Notes: generated by a model from the sequence alone, not told the origin. Shown: positions 1 through 10,116, numbered from the stretch's first letter. The stretch is DNA of 46,405 bases from Rickettsiales bacterium (GCA_031256175.1 JAIRRC010000017.1:1-46405); one strand, 5' to 3'. Numbers and translations are program-made.

Positions 1-80
1 TAACCTGCATAAGAACGGCGCGCTAAAAACGCACAACCCTTCCGCATGCGAAAACCAAACCCCTTAAAAAGGAGAAAAAG

Positions 81-902
81 ATGTCTATAAGTGTAGAACA
101 ATCTTTCGTAAAACAATTCGAAGCCGACGTCCATTTGGCCTACCAGCAAATGGGCACCAAGCTTCGTTCCACCATCCGTTCGAAGAACGGCGTCGTCGGA
201 AGCTCGACCACGTTTCAAAGGATAGGCAAAGGCCTCGCGAACACGAAATCGCGCCACGGGCTTGTGCCTGTCATGAACCTGAACCACGAGCCAATCGAAT
301 GCCCGTTGGTCGACTATTACGCCGGCGACTGGGTCGACGCGCTCGACGAGCTGAAAACGAACATCGACGAACGCCGCGTCGTCGCAAGCGCCGGCGCCTA
401 CGCGCTCGGCCGCAAAACCGACGACCTGATTATCGGCGCGCTCGGCCAGGCGCAGGAATCGATAGGCGACTATTCGAAAGGGCTTAACAAGGATAAAATC
501 CTTGCGGCCATCGCCGGCCTGAACGGCAAGGACGTTCCGGACGACGGCCGCCGCTTCGCGGTTGTCGGCGTTCAGCAGTGGAACGAATTGCTTTCCATAG
601 ACGAATTCGTGTCGAGCGAATACGTCGGCGACAATTTGCCGATGCTCTCAGGCGCGGAAACGAAGAAATGGATGGGCATAGTGTGGGTCTTGCACAACGC
701 GCTTCCTGTAAGCGGCGATGAAAGGGATTGCTTCCTGTATCATTCGTCGGCCATCGGACATGCGTGCGGCCAGGAAGTCAAATCGGACATATCCTGGCAT
801 GGAGAGCGCGCCGCGCACTTCATAAGCAATAGCATGAGCCAAGGCGCCTGCCTGATTGACAACGACGGCATCGTCAGAATCAAATGCGGCGAAGACCTCT
901 AA
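81..902 (+). CDS. phage major capsid protein (podovirus-like)
   Basis: 273-aa ORF with SD (aaaaagga) upstream; composition and position upstream of gp11/gp12-like tail genes fit a podoviral capsid protein. Confidence 0.7.
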   Translation: MSISVEQSFVKQFEADVHLAYQQMGTKLRSTIRSKNGVVGSSTTFQRIGKGLANTKSRHGLVPVMNLNHEPIECPLVDYYAGDWVDALDELKTNIDERRVVASAGAYALGRKTDDLIIGALGQAQESIGDYSKGLNKDKILAAIAGLNGKDVPDDGRRFAVVGVQQWNELLSIDEFVSSEYVGDNLPMLSGAETKKWMGIVWVLHNALPVSGDERDCFLYHSSAIGHACGQEVKSDISWHGERAAHFISNSMSQGACLIDNDGIVRIKCGEDL

Positions 903-925
903 CCAGATAACCCAAGGAGATAAAC

Positions 926-1156
926 ATGGCATTCCAAAATAAAAATCTTTCGGTCATAGCATACGCGAACGGCTTCACGCTGTGGCACTACGCGGCCGAA
1001 GACACGTTGGCGCAGATAGCGGCGAGCGATTATTTCGCGCCTGCGTTAAGCATGATAAACCCCGGGGATATGCTTCTGGCGTCCGGCAAAGACGGCAATG
1101 GCGCGGTGAAAACCTTCAAGATATTGAACGGCGTCATCACCACCACGGCTATATAA
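926..1156 (+). CDS. small phage protein downstream of the capsid gene
   Basis: 76-aa ORF with SD (aaggag) directly after the capsid gene. Confidence 0.6.
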   Translation: MAFQNKNLSVIAYANGFTLWHYAAEDTLAQIAASDYFAPALSMINPGDMLLASGKDGNGAVKTFKILNGVITTTAI

Positions 1157-1167
1157 TCTATCCGCCT

Positions 1168-1228
1168 TCAACTCCCCCCTTGCGGGGGAGTCGAAAAATT
1201 GCGAAGCGATTTTTCGGTGGGGGGACAA
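1168..1228. repeat. family R1 palindromic repeat, intergenic copy
   Basis: aactcccccc-ttgc-gggggagtCGAAAAATtgcgaagcgATTTTTCGgtggggggacaaa; two consecutive hairpins. Confidence 0.85.
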
Positions 1229-1247
1229 AATGAAAAAGGAACCCGAC

Positions 1248-1625
1248 ATGTCGAAACGACTCGATATTTGCAACTTGGCATTGTTAAAACTGGGCGAACG
1301 CCCGATTGAATCTATGGACGGCGAAAGCGCGGCGGCGATACTGGCGCGAACGCTGTTTCCGTCCGTGGCGCGCGCGCTTCTGTCGTCATACGATTGGAGG
1401 TTTCCGCACGCGTCGGAACACAAGGCCGAAAAATGGCCGGACTATTTCGCGAACGCCGTTTCGATGAAGCTGGCGGAGGAATTCTGCATACCGCTTTGCG
1501 ACAATGCGACGATGATGCGGACCTTGCGCGACCTGGCGAAGGACGAGCTTAAAACGGCGAAGCTCGCCGACATTCGCGGCGGCTCTGGCATAAAGAACTT
1601 CTCGCTGATAGACCAAAGGTTTTGA
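1248..1625 (+). CDS. T7 gp11-like tail tubular / head-tail adaptor protein
   Basis: starts MSKRLDICNLALLKLGERPIESMD...; typical adaptor N-terminus; internal start with better SD than the ORF start at 1230. Confidence 0.65.
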   Translation: MSKRLDICNLALLKLGERPIESMDGESAAAILARTLFPSVARALLSSYDWRFPHASEHKAEKWPDYFANAVSMKLAEEFCIPLCDNATMMRTLRDLAKDELKTAKLADIRGGSGIKNFSLIDQRF

Positions 1626-1627
1626 TT

Positions 1628-3358
1628 ATGGCAAGCACGAAATTCACGCAAACGAATTCCAACTTCGCGCTGGGCGAAGTGTCGGGCGAATTGTCCGGAC
1701 GCGGCGACTTGAAGACCGCGGCCTTCGGGCTTTCGAAGTTGGAAAACATGGATATAATCTCGTCCGGCGGCATCCGCCGCAGATGTGGGACTGCGTCCAT
1801 CGTCGGCGAACTCGGGGAAAACGCGCGCATCGTTCCGATGAAGCTGGGCAACGGAAGCGAATACCTTCTTCTTCTGGAAAATAAAAGAATAAAAATATTC
1901 AAGGACGGGGCGCAGACTGCGATGGTCGTCAGTCGATGGTCTGCGGCGCATCTGCCGAAATTGCAAATAGTCCAGATGGGCGATTCGATTGTCTTCGCGC
2001 ATCCGGACGTTATACCCTCGGTGCTAAGCTTTCTTGTAAACGGAACATGGCGCCTTGTCAACTTCAACTTCGAAACGGAAAACGGGAACATGCGCCAGCC
2101 CTGGCACAAATTCGAAGGCTCGAACTTTCCGTTCGTGGTTTCTAACATCACGGCGGGCGGCTCGCGCAGCGCGACATTGACCGCGCAGGACGGCGAAAAT
2201 TGGACGCCCGATTGCATGTATTCGGACATCCGGTTCGCGGGAATAGACTTTTGGATAACGCAGTATGTCAGCCCGCGCGAAGTGCGCGTCACGACGAACG
2301 ATTCGAAGACGATTCCGACGGGCACGATTTCGGATTGGACGGAAAGCGCGTTCAGCGACCGGCGCGGCTGGCCGCGCAGCGCGGCGGTGTATCAGAATCG
2401 GCTGGTGCTTGCGGGCAATACGGCGCTCCCTAATTTTTTGTGGATGTCGAAAACCGGACGGCACTACAACTTCGACACCGGCACGGGATTGGACAATGAA
2501 TCGGTGTGCGCGTCGCTCATGGGCGGCAGCCAGCACAGCATCGTGTCGGTCCAAAGCGGCGAGAACTTGGAAGTCTTAACCGACCTCGGCGAATGGAGCA
2601 TAAAGGGCATGCCGATAACCCCGGGCAGTCTGTCGGTGCGCCAGCATACGAACATCGGCAGCAGCGCGGCGGAATACGTCCCGCCCCAGCGCGTTGACGG
2701 CGCGACTATATTCGTGTCGAAAAATGCGGAGCTGCGCGAGCTGAGGCTGGACAACCTAAGCGATTCATACAGCACGACGGACTTGTCGGCGGTGTCGAAG
2801 CACCTTATGACGGGAACGCGCGCGGCCGCATACCACCAGCCGACGAAGCGCCTGATGCTCGTGCAAAAGGACGGCAGGATTGCGGTCTTGAAAAAGGACG
2901 ACAATCTGGAAATCCTGGGCTGGTCGACATACGGGACCGACGGCAGATGGATGGACATCGCGGTTGTCGGCGGAAAAATATATACGCTTGTCGAACGCGG
3001 CGATGAAACATTCTTGGAAGTCTTCGACGAGGATAAAATGACGGACGGCGCGGACGAATTCGCATACGCGCATACGGCGGCGGCGATGCCGCTGTTCTCG
3101 GACGGCGCGCCGGCAAGGCTGGCGCGTCTGACGAAATGGAAGGCGCGCGTCGTGGATTCGGCGAATCTGAAAGTCCGCCTGAACGGAGGCGAAGCGCTGG
3201 AAATACCGATACCGGAAACGCCTGGCATACACGACGTGTCGGCTGCGGCGCTGGGCACGTGCGAAAACGCGCGGATTCCGCTGTGGGAAATTTCCGGCAG
3301 CGAACCGAAGCCGTTGACCATACTCTCGATTACTATCGAGGGAAGAATATCGATTTAA
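1628..3358 (+). CDS. T7 gp12-like tail tubular (nozzle) / stabilisation protein
   Basis: ASTKFTQTNSNFALGEVSGELSGRGDLKTAAFGLSKLENMD..GGIRRRCGT is a characteristic podoviral tail protein N-terminus. Confidence 0.7.
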   Translation: MASTKFTQTNSNFALGEVSGELSGRGDLKTAAFGLSKLENMDIISSGGIRRRCGTASIVGELGENARIVPMKLGNGSEYLLLLENKRIKIFKDGAQTAMVVSRWSAAHLPKLQIVQMGDSIVFAHPDVIPSVLSFLVNGTWRLVNFNFETENGNMRQPWHKFEGSNFPFVVSNITAGGSRSATLTAQDGENWTPDCMYSDIRFAGIDFWITQYVSPREVRVTTNDSKTIPTGTISDWTESAFSDRRGWPRSAAVYQNRLVLAGNTALPNFLWMSKTGRHYNFDTGTGLDNESVCASLMGGSQHSIVSVQSGENLEVLTDLGEWSIKGMPITPGSLSVRQHTNIGSSAAEYVPPQRVDGATIFVSKNAELRELRLDNLSDSYSTTDLSAVSKHLMTGTRAAAYHQPTKRLMLVQKDGRIAVLKKDDNLEILGWSTYGTDGRWMDIAVVGGKIYTLVERGDETFLEVFDEDKMTDGADEFAYAHTAAAMPLFSDGAPARLARLTKWKARVVDSANLKVRLNGGEALEIPIPETPGIHDVSAAALGTCENARIPLWEISGSEPKPLTILSITIEGRISI

Positions 3359-3374
3359 CCCAAAAGGAGAAAAC

Positions 3375-3737
3375 ATGTCCCAATACACGAACGAAATAAA
3401 CGAAATCATAGGACTTGATTCCAAAAAGGAAGCGAAGAAGATAAAGTCCGAACGCGCGAAGGTTATGCTGCAAATCGCCGAAGACAAAAAAACGCGCGCC
3501 AACCTTGTGAAGAAAGCGCTGGCCGCGCAGCAGGCGGCGTTCGGCGCGGGCGGTTCCAGCGGCCTAAGCGCCAGCGACGCCGCGGTCTTGAAGCGTATCG
3601 AGGAAGAAGCCGGCGCGGGCATGGACGATAAAATCGCGAAAGGCGAAAGCAGATTGTCCGGCCTGCGGAATCCGAAGGATAGGCGCGCGAAGAATCTTTT
3701 GCGCAGCCTGTTGAAACATTTGGGAACCGGAATGTGA
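3375..3737 (+). CDS. hypothetical phage protein, possibly the small terminase
   Basis: 120-aa Lys/Ala-rich ORF with SD, overlapping the start of the terminase ORF by 4 nt. Confidence 0.5.
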   Translation: MSQYTNEINEIIGLDSKKEAKKIKSERAKVMLQIAEDKKTRANLVKKALAAQQAAFGAGGSSGLSASDAAVLKRIEEEAGAGMDDKIAKGESRLSGLRNPKDRRAKNLLRSLLKHLGTGM

Positions 3738-4378
3738 AAAACCGGGACAGCGCGGCGGCGTTCATAAACGCCTGGAACGAATTGCTTGGCATGGAAACGC
3801 CGCCGCACCATCTTGAAATGACCCGATTCTTTGTCAAAACTATTTTCGAAAAAAGTTCCCCCCGTAGCGAAGGGTGCCCGAAGGGCGGGGTGGTCTTCAA
3901 CCGCGGCCTGATGATGTGCTTCCGGCATTCGGGGAAATCTTCGGTTGTCGGAATAATGGCGGCGTGGTTCTTGACGATAAAGCCGCAGGCGCGCGTGCTG
4001 ATTCTGTCGGCCGAGCAAACATTGTCGTCAAGGATGGTGTCGCATATAAAAAATATTATAGAGAATCACCCGGCGTGCAAAGACATGGTCCCAATGGTGA
4101 AAAAGGAATGGGCCTCGCACCGGATAACAATCGAAAGGCCGGTGGGCCCGCGCGAGCCTTCGGTTATTTGCCAGGGGGTGCACGGGAATATAACGGGCAT
4201 GCGCGCGGATTTGATTATTTGCGACGACGTGGAAGTGCCCAATACCTCGAACACGGCGCAGAAGCGCGCGCAGCTAAGGGAACGCCTGCGCGAATTGGAT
4301 TTTATATTGTCCCCGGGCGGCGCGATGCTATACCTCGGCACTCCACACTCGGCGGATACTATATATCAGGTTCAATGA
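3734..4378 (+). CDS. terminase large subunit, N-terminal ATPase part only
   Basis: FRHSGKSSVVG (Walker A-like), LIICDDVEVPNTSNT (Walker B-like), MLYLGTPHSADTIYQVQ* then stops; the nuclease half is at 9170. Confidence 0.75.
   Translation: MKNRDSAAAFINAWNELLGMETPPHHLEMTRFFVKTIFEKSSPRSEGCPKGGVVFNRGLMMCFRHSGKSSVVGIMAAWFLTIKPQARVLILSAEQTLSSRMVSHIKNIIENHPACKDMVPMVKKEWASHRITIERPVGPREPSVICQGVHGNITGMRADLIICDDVEVPNTSNTAQKRAQLRERLRELDFILSPGGAMLYLGTPHSADTIYQVQ
3851..3897. repeat. family R2 palindromic repeat inside the terminase ORF
   Basis: aaaagttccccccgtagcgaagggtGCCCgaaGGGCggggtggtctt; same block occurs at 19290, 24345 and 32212. Confidence 0.8.
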
Positions 4379-4385
4379 TAAACTT

Positions 4386-4541
4386 CAAAAAATCCTATCG
4401 AAATCGCGTTTTCGATGGATAATCGTCCGATGCGCGGGAAAGCCTCGAACCGAGTAGGCCTTTATGGCTGCCGCGAGGTTCGGTTTTCCAAGCGAGTGGA
4501 CGATTAGACGCGAAAACGAAAAATTGAGGTTGGATTTTTTG
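4386..4541. repeat. CAAAAAATCC-terminated inverted-repeat element (copy A)
   Basis: ends CAAAAAATCC...GGATTTTTTG; internal TAATCGTCC...GGACGATTA and nested palindromes. Confidence 0.7.
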
Positions 4542-4544
4542 TCC

Positions 4545-6125
4545 TTATTCAAAATCACCGGAAGATTCGGGACTCTTCTCCATATGCGTGCCGACCGGAT
4601 TGTAATTGTTGTCGTCGTCGCCGAATCGGTTCGCGGCGTCGGGAAGCAAATCCGTGAACCTGCTGTACTCGCCGCGATAGCCCAAATGTATTGTGCCGAT
4701 GGGACCATGCCGCTGCTTTGCGATTATAAGCTCGGCCTTGTTGCGGTATTTCTCCATATCTTTCTGCCACCAGTCGTGCTGAACCTTGGATTTTTCGCCG
4801 GTCTTCTGGTTAAGCTTTCCTGCGGGGTCGCGGCCTTGAAGATAATATTCGTGGCGGTATGTGAAAGCGACGATGTCGGCGTCCTGCTCGATGGAGCCCG
4901 ATTCGCGAAGGTCGGAAAGAATTGGCCGCTTGTCGTCGCGCGATTCGACCTGTCGCGACAGCTGCGATAGGGCAAGCACCGGCACGTTCAATTCTTTCGC
5001 CAGCATTTTAAGGCCGCGCGTCATCTCGGAAAGTTCCTGAACGCGGTTGTCGTTCTTGCGGCTTCCGCCCGGCGCGCTCAATAGCTGGATATAATCGATG
5101 ACGATAAGCGCGATTCCGCCATGTGATTTTTCATACTGGCGCTGCAAGCGGCGCGCGCGCGCGCGAATTACGGGCACGGAAATTCCGGGCGTGTCGTCCA
5201 GAACAAGCGGCAGCTTTTCTATCTCTTTCGAAAATTCGGCCAGAGTCATCAAATCGGTGTCGTTAAGCGTTCCGTTTCGCATGCTGCTGGACGGGATTTC
5301 CGAAACGCTTGACAGCACGCGCGCGGCAAGTTGTGCCGAGCTCATTTCAAGGCTGAAAAACACGACGACGCCCGCAAGCTTTTTCGGCACCTTTCCGTTG
5401 GCGACGGACTGCGCGGCGTTGAAAGCCATGTTCATGGCGATGGTGGTTTTTCCCATACCCGGACGGCCCGCGATAATCACTAAATCGGAAGGATGCAACC
5501 CGCCAATCTGCCGGTCGATGTCGGTGAACCCGGTGGTCAGTCCCGAAAGATGCCCGTCCTGTTTAAGCGCGGCCTCGGTCTGTTCCAGGGATTCTTTAAG
5601 CGCCTGACCGATGGTCATGGACATGCGCTCGGAAGACGTGCCGCTGGTCGCAAGCTCGAAAAGTTTTTGCTCGGCCTGCTCTATCTGGGCGGTCGCGGGC
5701 AGTTCCAGGTCTTCTGCGGCGGCGGTGTTCATGACGTCTTGCCCGATGTCGATAAGCTGGCGCCGCAAAGCATTGTCGAAAACAAGACGCGCATAGTGTT
5801 CGACATTCATAATGCTCGAACCCATTCCAACCAGCTGGTCTAAATACTCCACGCCGCCTATGTCGGCCAAAACGCCCTTTTGTTCGAGATAATTTCGAAT
5901 GGTAACGACATCGGCGGGGAAGCCTTTTGAAATCTGCTTGTCGATGACATTGAACGTCTCGGCATGGGCGGGATGGGAAAAATGTTCGGCGCGCAAAAAG
6001 TCGGATACTTTTTCATGCGCCCGGTTGTTCAAAAGAATCGCGGCAAGCACGGCCTGTTCCGCCGCCATATTGACCGGTGAATTGTTGCTAATTTGTTCTG
6101 CCTTTCTTTCCATGTCGGGTATCAT
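4545..6125 (-). CDS. dnaB: replicative DNA helicase DnaB
   Basis: GRPGMGKTTIAMNMA Walker A, IVIDYIQLLSAPGG, LSQLSRQVESRDDKRPILSDLRESGSIEQDADIV. Confidence 0.95.
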   Translation of the reverse strand: MIPDMERKAEQISNNSPVNMAAEQAVLAAILLNNRAHEKVSDFLRAEHFSHPAHAETFNVIDKQISKGFPADVVTIRNYLEQKGVLADIGGVEYLDQLVGMGSSIMNVEHYARLVFDNALRRQLIDIGQDVMNTAAAEDLELPATAQIEQAEQKLFELATSGTSSERMSMTIGQALKESLEQTEAALKQDGHLSGLTTGFTDIDRQIGGLHPSDLVIIAGRPGMGKTTIAMNMAFNAAQSVANGKVPKKLAGVVVFFSLEMSSAQLAARVLSSVSEIPSSSMRNGTLNDTDLMTLAEFSKEIEKLPLVLDDTPGISVPVIRARARRLQRQYEKSHGGIALIVIDYIQLLSAPGGSRKNDNRVQELSEMTRGLKMLAKELNVPVLALSQLSRQVESRDDKRPILSDLRESGSIEQDADIVAFTYRHEYYLQGRDPAGKLNQKTGEKSKVQHDWWQKDMEKYRNKAELIIAKQRHGPIGTIHLGYRGEYSRFTDLLPDAANRFGDDDNNYNPVGTHMEKSPESSGDFE

Positions 6126-6210
6126 ACCCTATCTCTATGGATTTTCAATAGATAACTCAAAAAATATTAGTGGGGTCGCGTTTTCGATGAATAAGTAATG
6201 AATTATAGCT

Positions 6211-6303
6211 CAAAAAATACAGGCCGACCGCAAAATCGAGAATAGATTTTCGAGAAGCGAGGAAATATAGGCCGATTTTGAAAAGTCGGCCTAATATTTT
6301 TTG
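6211..6303. repeat. CAAAAAATA-terminated inverted-repeat element (copy C)
   Basis: CAAAAAATACAGGCCGAC...GTCGGCCTAATATTTTTTG; a half-copy starts at 6158. Confidence 0.6.
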
Positions 6304-6306
6304 CCC

Positions 6307-9012
6307 TTATAGATTCGGCAATACGAACATCTCGCCGTAGCCGATGACTTTAGTGGAGCCGCCCGGCAAATTGATAGTGCACTGAATGGCGGCCTCGAAC
6401 CTGGCCATCAGTTCGGCGTTTGCCTTGTCGGCGCTCTTCTTGTTGGCGGAATCCTGTGCTGAATCGACAGCCGCTCCGGCAAGCGCTCCGCCAAGCAGAC
6501 CCAGACCGATGGTTGTCGCATAACCGCCGCCCGAAAGCGAATCCTTGTTATCCTTGCTGTCTTTGGCGGCGGTCGTCCTCATGCTGTTCAGCGCATTGAC
6601 AAGGTTGTTTATCGCGGCCTGCGCCGACTGGGCGCCGATAACGGCAACCGAGGTTTCCTTCGGAACGTCATTCAGCGCGACTTTGACCGCCTCTGCGTTG
6701 GCGATGAGGTTCGTCTGGCCTTTGATTATCTCATCAAGGCTTTTTATCATATTCGCCCTTTTGCCTTCTATATCGCCAGCGCTGACATCCGCGAACTGAG
6801 TCTTCCAAGTAGAACGCTTTGTATCAACGTCATTGGTGGCGCCTCTTATTTCCACCGTATCTATGGCGCTTCTGAATGCAGCAAGCTGGACGTTAAGCGC
6901 ATTTATTTTTTCAGGCCTTGCACTCTGAGCCCGCTGCGCATCGCTTTCTCCCCTGTTGGACTTTTTGAATTCATCCACTTGCGCCTTGGCGGATTTAGCC
7001 AAGCCTTGCAAATTAACGAAATCGCTATCGGCTATGATTTTGTCCAAAGCATCCAGAATCGGGTCCATAGTGCTGATATCCAGCGGTGCGCTAAGCGAAA
7101 GCTTATACCCGTCGATTTTGTCGACGACGCCTGACTTCTTGCTGCCCTGGGTCAAATCCAAAGCCTGCGACAACTGGTATCCGCCGTATCCCGCGGCGCC
7201 CGCGCCAAGCACCGCGGCGCCGGTGGTCTTCAGCCAGTCCGGAAGCATTCCGTCGTCGACGAAATCCTTCGGCTTGTAGAAATTTTTCAAAGTGGTGTAG
7301 ACCGCGCTTCCCAGCTGCTCGCCGCAGGTGAAGGAATTTCCGGCCGGGACCCACCATTGGGTGGTGCTGACGTTGTGGCCTTTTTCTTTAAGCACGCTGT
7401 TAAGCCCGCCGTCCGTGACCGCGACCTGCACCAGCGACCAGCACTTGTCGGTCGTCTGCATGGTTGTCGGATAAGTCGGCGGTGTGGCCTGCGCCAGAAT
7501 CACGCCGCCCGAATCGTTCGCGCCCCATCCCCACATGGTGTTTCCGCCGACCTTGACGCAGCGGTTCATCTTGACCGAGTATTCGGCCTCGCGCTTGCTC
7601 GTGGCGATATTCTCGACCAATCTAAGCATCTGCGCGAAAGCGCGCTCGTTGTTGGCCTGGTCGTTGGCGGTCGCCGCGGTGGCATAGTTCCACGAACCCA
7701 GGGCCGAAGTGCTGTTCTTGGCGCCGACGATTTGGAAATATGTGTCGCAGCTGTTGTCGCTTAACACTTCGTTCCAGCAGAATGATTTCGCGGACTTGTC
7801 GTTAAGGCGGACTTTAAGGCTTGACGTGGTCCCGTCGTCCAGCCTCATGCATGAATAGAAATTCTCGCCGCATTTGTCCTCGACGCAGTCCTGAACGACC
7901 GCCATGCATTGCTTTTCGACCTGAACGGCGGTGTTGGAATCGAACATGTTTTTAAGCTTGTTGGCGAAAACATTGATTGCGTCGGCCACGACCGAAGTCA
8001 TGTTGACGCCGCTTACGGCCGCGGCATAGGAACAGGCCAGATTGGTGTTCATGGTGTTGTCGCATATTGTTCCGACGACCGACTTGATTTTGCTCGCGTC
8101 GAAAACATTGTTGACGGACGCCTGCTGATGGCAGACCAGGGCGTTTCCGTTTCCGCAAGTCGACCTCACGCAGTTTTCGGCGTCGCCAAGGCATTGCTGG
8201 CGGATTTCGCGGTCGAACTCGGCCTTGATGTCTTCAAGGACGGACTGGCGGAAGTTGGTGAAATAGCGGTCATACATATCGTCGAAGACATCGTCGTTGT
8301 CTTTCGCTCCGGACATTGCGCGGCAGTCCTTGTTGGTTCCGATGGAATCCAAACATCCGTTCATAAGAACCTTGCGCGGGGTTGTCTGGGTGCACGCGGC
8401 GCCGCTGACAAGCTTGCAGGCAAGGGTGTTGACCTCGTCGTCGCTGTTGGCGCCCGGGAAACAAAGGTTGGGATTCTTGGCGCAAGTGTCGGCGAAGCAT
8501 TTGTTGACGGCGCGGGAACAGCGGGTCTGGGAATTTCCGGCGACATATTCTGCGCCCGCGGCGATAAGCTTCATTATATAGGAACCCGCGGACGGAGTCG
8601 TGGAATTGTTTCCAAACAAAGCGGTAAGTTCGGCGGCGTCGCAGGCGGCGGTGTGCTCCTTGCATCCGGATTTTTTGATGTTGAATTCTTCGGTCGTTGT
8701 GCAGTATTCGAAAAATTCGCCGCAGTTGGAGTCGCGTTCAAGACAAGATTGAACCCTGCGGCATTCTCCGCCGCCCGTGGTCGTCCCGCCGCCGGTGTTG
8801 GTCTGGGACGCGGCGTTTTGGGCGGACACGACATAGGTGTTCATCATTCCTGTAAGGGAACCTGAAATCGCATAGCGGTTGACGGCTTCGGCGGTTGGCG
8901 CGATGCTGGGCCGTCCGCTTCCTGTGGTGATGGTCGCCGCATTCGCGGAAAACGCGAGCGTCAAAGCCGCGATTGCGATGGCAAGCCCCTTGAAAATTCT
9001 AGCAAAAGTCAT
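6307..9012 (-). CDS. secreted cysteine-rich protein of unknown function
   Basis: signal peptide MTFARIFKGLAIAIAALTLAFSANA; many Cys in the N-terminal half; TM-like segment AAVLGAGAAGYGGYQL. Confidence 0.6.
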   Translation of the reverse strand: MTFARIFKGLAIAIAALTLAFSANAATITTGSGRPSIAPTAEAVNRYAISGSLTGMMNTYVVSAQNAASQTNTGGGTTTGGGECRRVQSCLERDSNCGEFFEYCTTTEEFNIKKSGCKEHTAACDAAELTALFGNNSTTPSAGSYIMKLIAAGAEYVAGNSQTRCSRAVNKCFADTCAKNPNLCFPGANSDDEVNTLACKLVSGAACTQTTPRKVLMNGCLDSIGTNKDCRAMSGAKDNDDVFDDMYDRYFTNFRQSVLEDIKAEFDREIRQQCLGDAENCVRSTCGNGNALVCHQQASVNNVFDASKIKSVVGTICDNTMNTNLACSYAAAVSGVNMTSVVADAINVFANKLKNMFDSNTAVQVEKQCMAVVQDCVEDKCGENFYSCMRLDDGTTSSLKVRLNDKSAKSFCWNEVLSDNSCDTYFQIVGAKNSTSALGSWNYATAATANDQANNERAFAQMLRLVENIATSKREAEYSVKMNRCVKVGGNTMWGWGANDSGGVILAQATPPTYPTTMQTTDKCWSLVQVAVTDGGLNSVLKEKGHNVSTTQWWVPAGNSFTCGEQLGSAVYTTLKNFYKPKDFVDDGMLPDWLKTTGAAVLGAGAAGYGGYQLSQALDLTQGSKKSGVVDKIDGYKLSLSAPLDISTMDPILDALDKIIADSDFVNLQGLAKSAKAQVDEFKKSNRGESDAQRAQSARPEKINALNVQLAAFRSAIDTVEIRGATNDVDTKRSTWKTQFADVSAGDIEGKRANMIKSLDEIIKGQTNLIANAEAVKVALNDVPKETSVAVIGAQSAQAAINNLVNALNSMRTTAAKDSKDNKDSLSGGGYATTIGLGLLGGALAGAAVDSAQDSANKKSADKANAELMARFEAAIQCTINLPGGSTKVIGYGEMFVLPNL

Positions 9013-9087
9013 AGGACAACTCCCTCTATATATAATATATTTTACCACAATTCCAACGGATATACAAACGGAAAATTCCTTTGATTA

Positions 9088-9158
9088 ATTGTCATCCCCG
9101 GCTTGCCTGCAACCCGAAGTTTCAACGAAGGGCTGACCGGGGACCTCATCCATTCGTA
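9088..9158. repeat. family R3-type repeat supplying the SD of the terminase C-terminal ORF
   Basis: attgtcatccccggctt...gaccggggacctcatccattcgtaaggaa. Confidence 0.6.
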
Positions 9159-9169
9159 AGGAACACATC

Positions 9170-9985
9170 ATGCCCTCGCCCTTCCTGCGCAATTACGCGC
9201 TGCTGAAAATCCCCATCGTCCGCGAAGACGGCCAGCCCGCCTGGCCGGCTCTTTTCCCGGAAGACGAAATCCAAAGGCTGCGCGAAGTGGTGGGCCCCCG
9301 GCACTTCATGTCGCAAATGATGATGGAATTCGTGGCGCCGGAAAGGTCGCGGCTTGACCCTGGCGCGCTGACCGAATACGACATGGACTTCGACGCGGCG
9401 AACGCGCGGCTTGGTGAAATTTTGACGTCGGGATATTCTGCTTATTGGGACCCAAGCTCGGCGCGGCGCGGCGCGGACGGCAGCGTCGTCGCGCTCGTGC
9501 TGTTCCACCAGCAAACCCGGCGCGCGTTCATACACGACGTGCTCTACCTGCGCGTCGGCGATAACGATACGCACCCCATGGCGACGCAGGCCGAACAGGT
9601 CCTGAACTTTCTGCAAAAACATAAAATCAGACATCTGGGGATAGAGGTCAACGGCCTTGGCAACGCGCTTCCTGAAATATTGAGGGGAATAGCGGCGTCG
9701 CGGAATCAGCCGATAACGATAAACAGAATCACAAGCCACCGGAAAAAGGAAACCAGAATCCTGGAAGCCTTCGAACCATTGTTGTCGACCGGCCGCCTGT
9801 TCGTTTCGAAATCCGTGATGAACGGCGAACTCATAGGCGAAATGCAGGATTGGACTCCTATCGGTGCGAATATGGACGACGGGATAGACGCGGTCGCGGG
9901 CGCATTGTTGGCGCAACCAACCGCAACCCGAACGCGCGCGCAGCTTTTCACCTCCCGCACCGCCAACACCGATTTTACAATCTGA
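9170..9985 (+). CDS. terminase large subunit, C-terminal nuclease part
   Basis: FLRNYALLKIPIVREDGQPAWPALFPEDEIQRLREVVGPRHFMSQMMMEFVAPERSRLDPGAL... continues where the ORF at 3734 stops; AYWDPSSARRGADGS nuclease-type segment. Confidence 0.75.
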   Translation: MPSPFLRNYALLKIPIVREDGQPAWPALFPEDEIQRLREVVGPRHFMSQMMMEFVAPERSRLDPGALTEYDMDFDAANARLGEILTSGYSAYWDPSSARRGADGSVVALVLFHQQTRRAFIHDVLYLRVGDNDTHPMATQAEQVLNFLQKHKIRHLGIEVNGLGNALPEILRGIAASRNQPITINRITSHRKKETRILEAFEPLLSTGRLFVSKSVMNGELIGEMQDWTPIGANMDDGIDAVAGALLAQPTATRTRAQLFTSRTANTDFTI

Positions 9986-10092
9986 TTGTCATCCCGGGCT
10001 TACCTGCCCGCCGAAGCCTCGGCGAAGGCTGGGACCCGGGACCTCATCCACACTCGTCACCCCGGCGACGGCCGGGGTCCATTGTAAAATAT
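9983..10092. repeat. composite family R3 palindromic repeats
   Basis: tgtcatcccgggctt...gggacccgggacctcatcc followed by ctcgtcaccccggcgacggccggggtccattgta; the same composite recurs at 45180-45285. Confidence 0.8.
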
Positions 10093-10116
10093 CATTATTT
10101 ATGCTATACTTGCCCT

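Noticed and set aside
2464-4018. Long minus-strand ORFs (2464-3321, 2765-4018) opposite the phage tail genes
   Set aside because: Antisense shadows in high-GC coding DNA
7909-8865. 318-aa + strand ORF antisense to the Cys-rich protein
   Set aside because: Antisense shadow without recognisable motifs or SD
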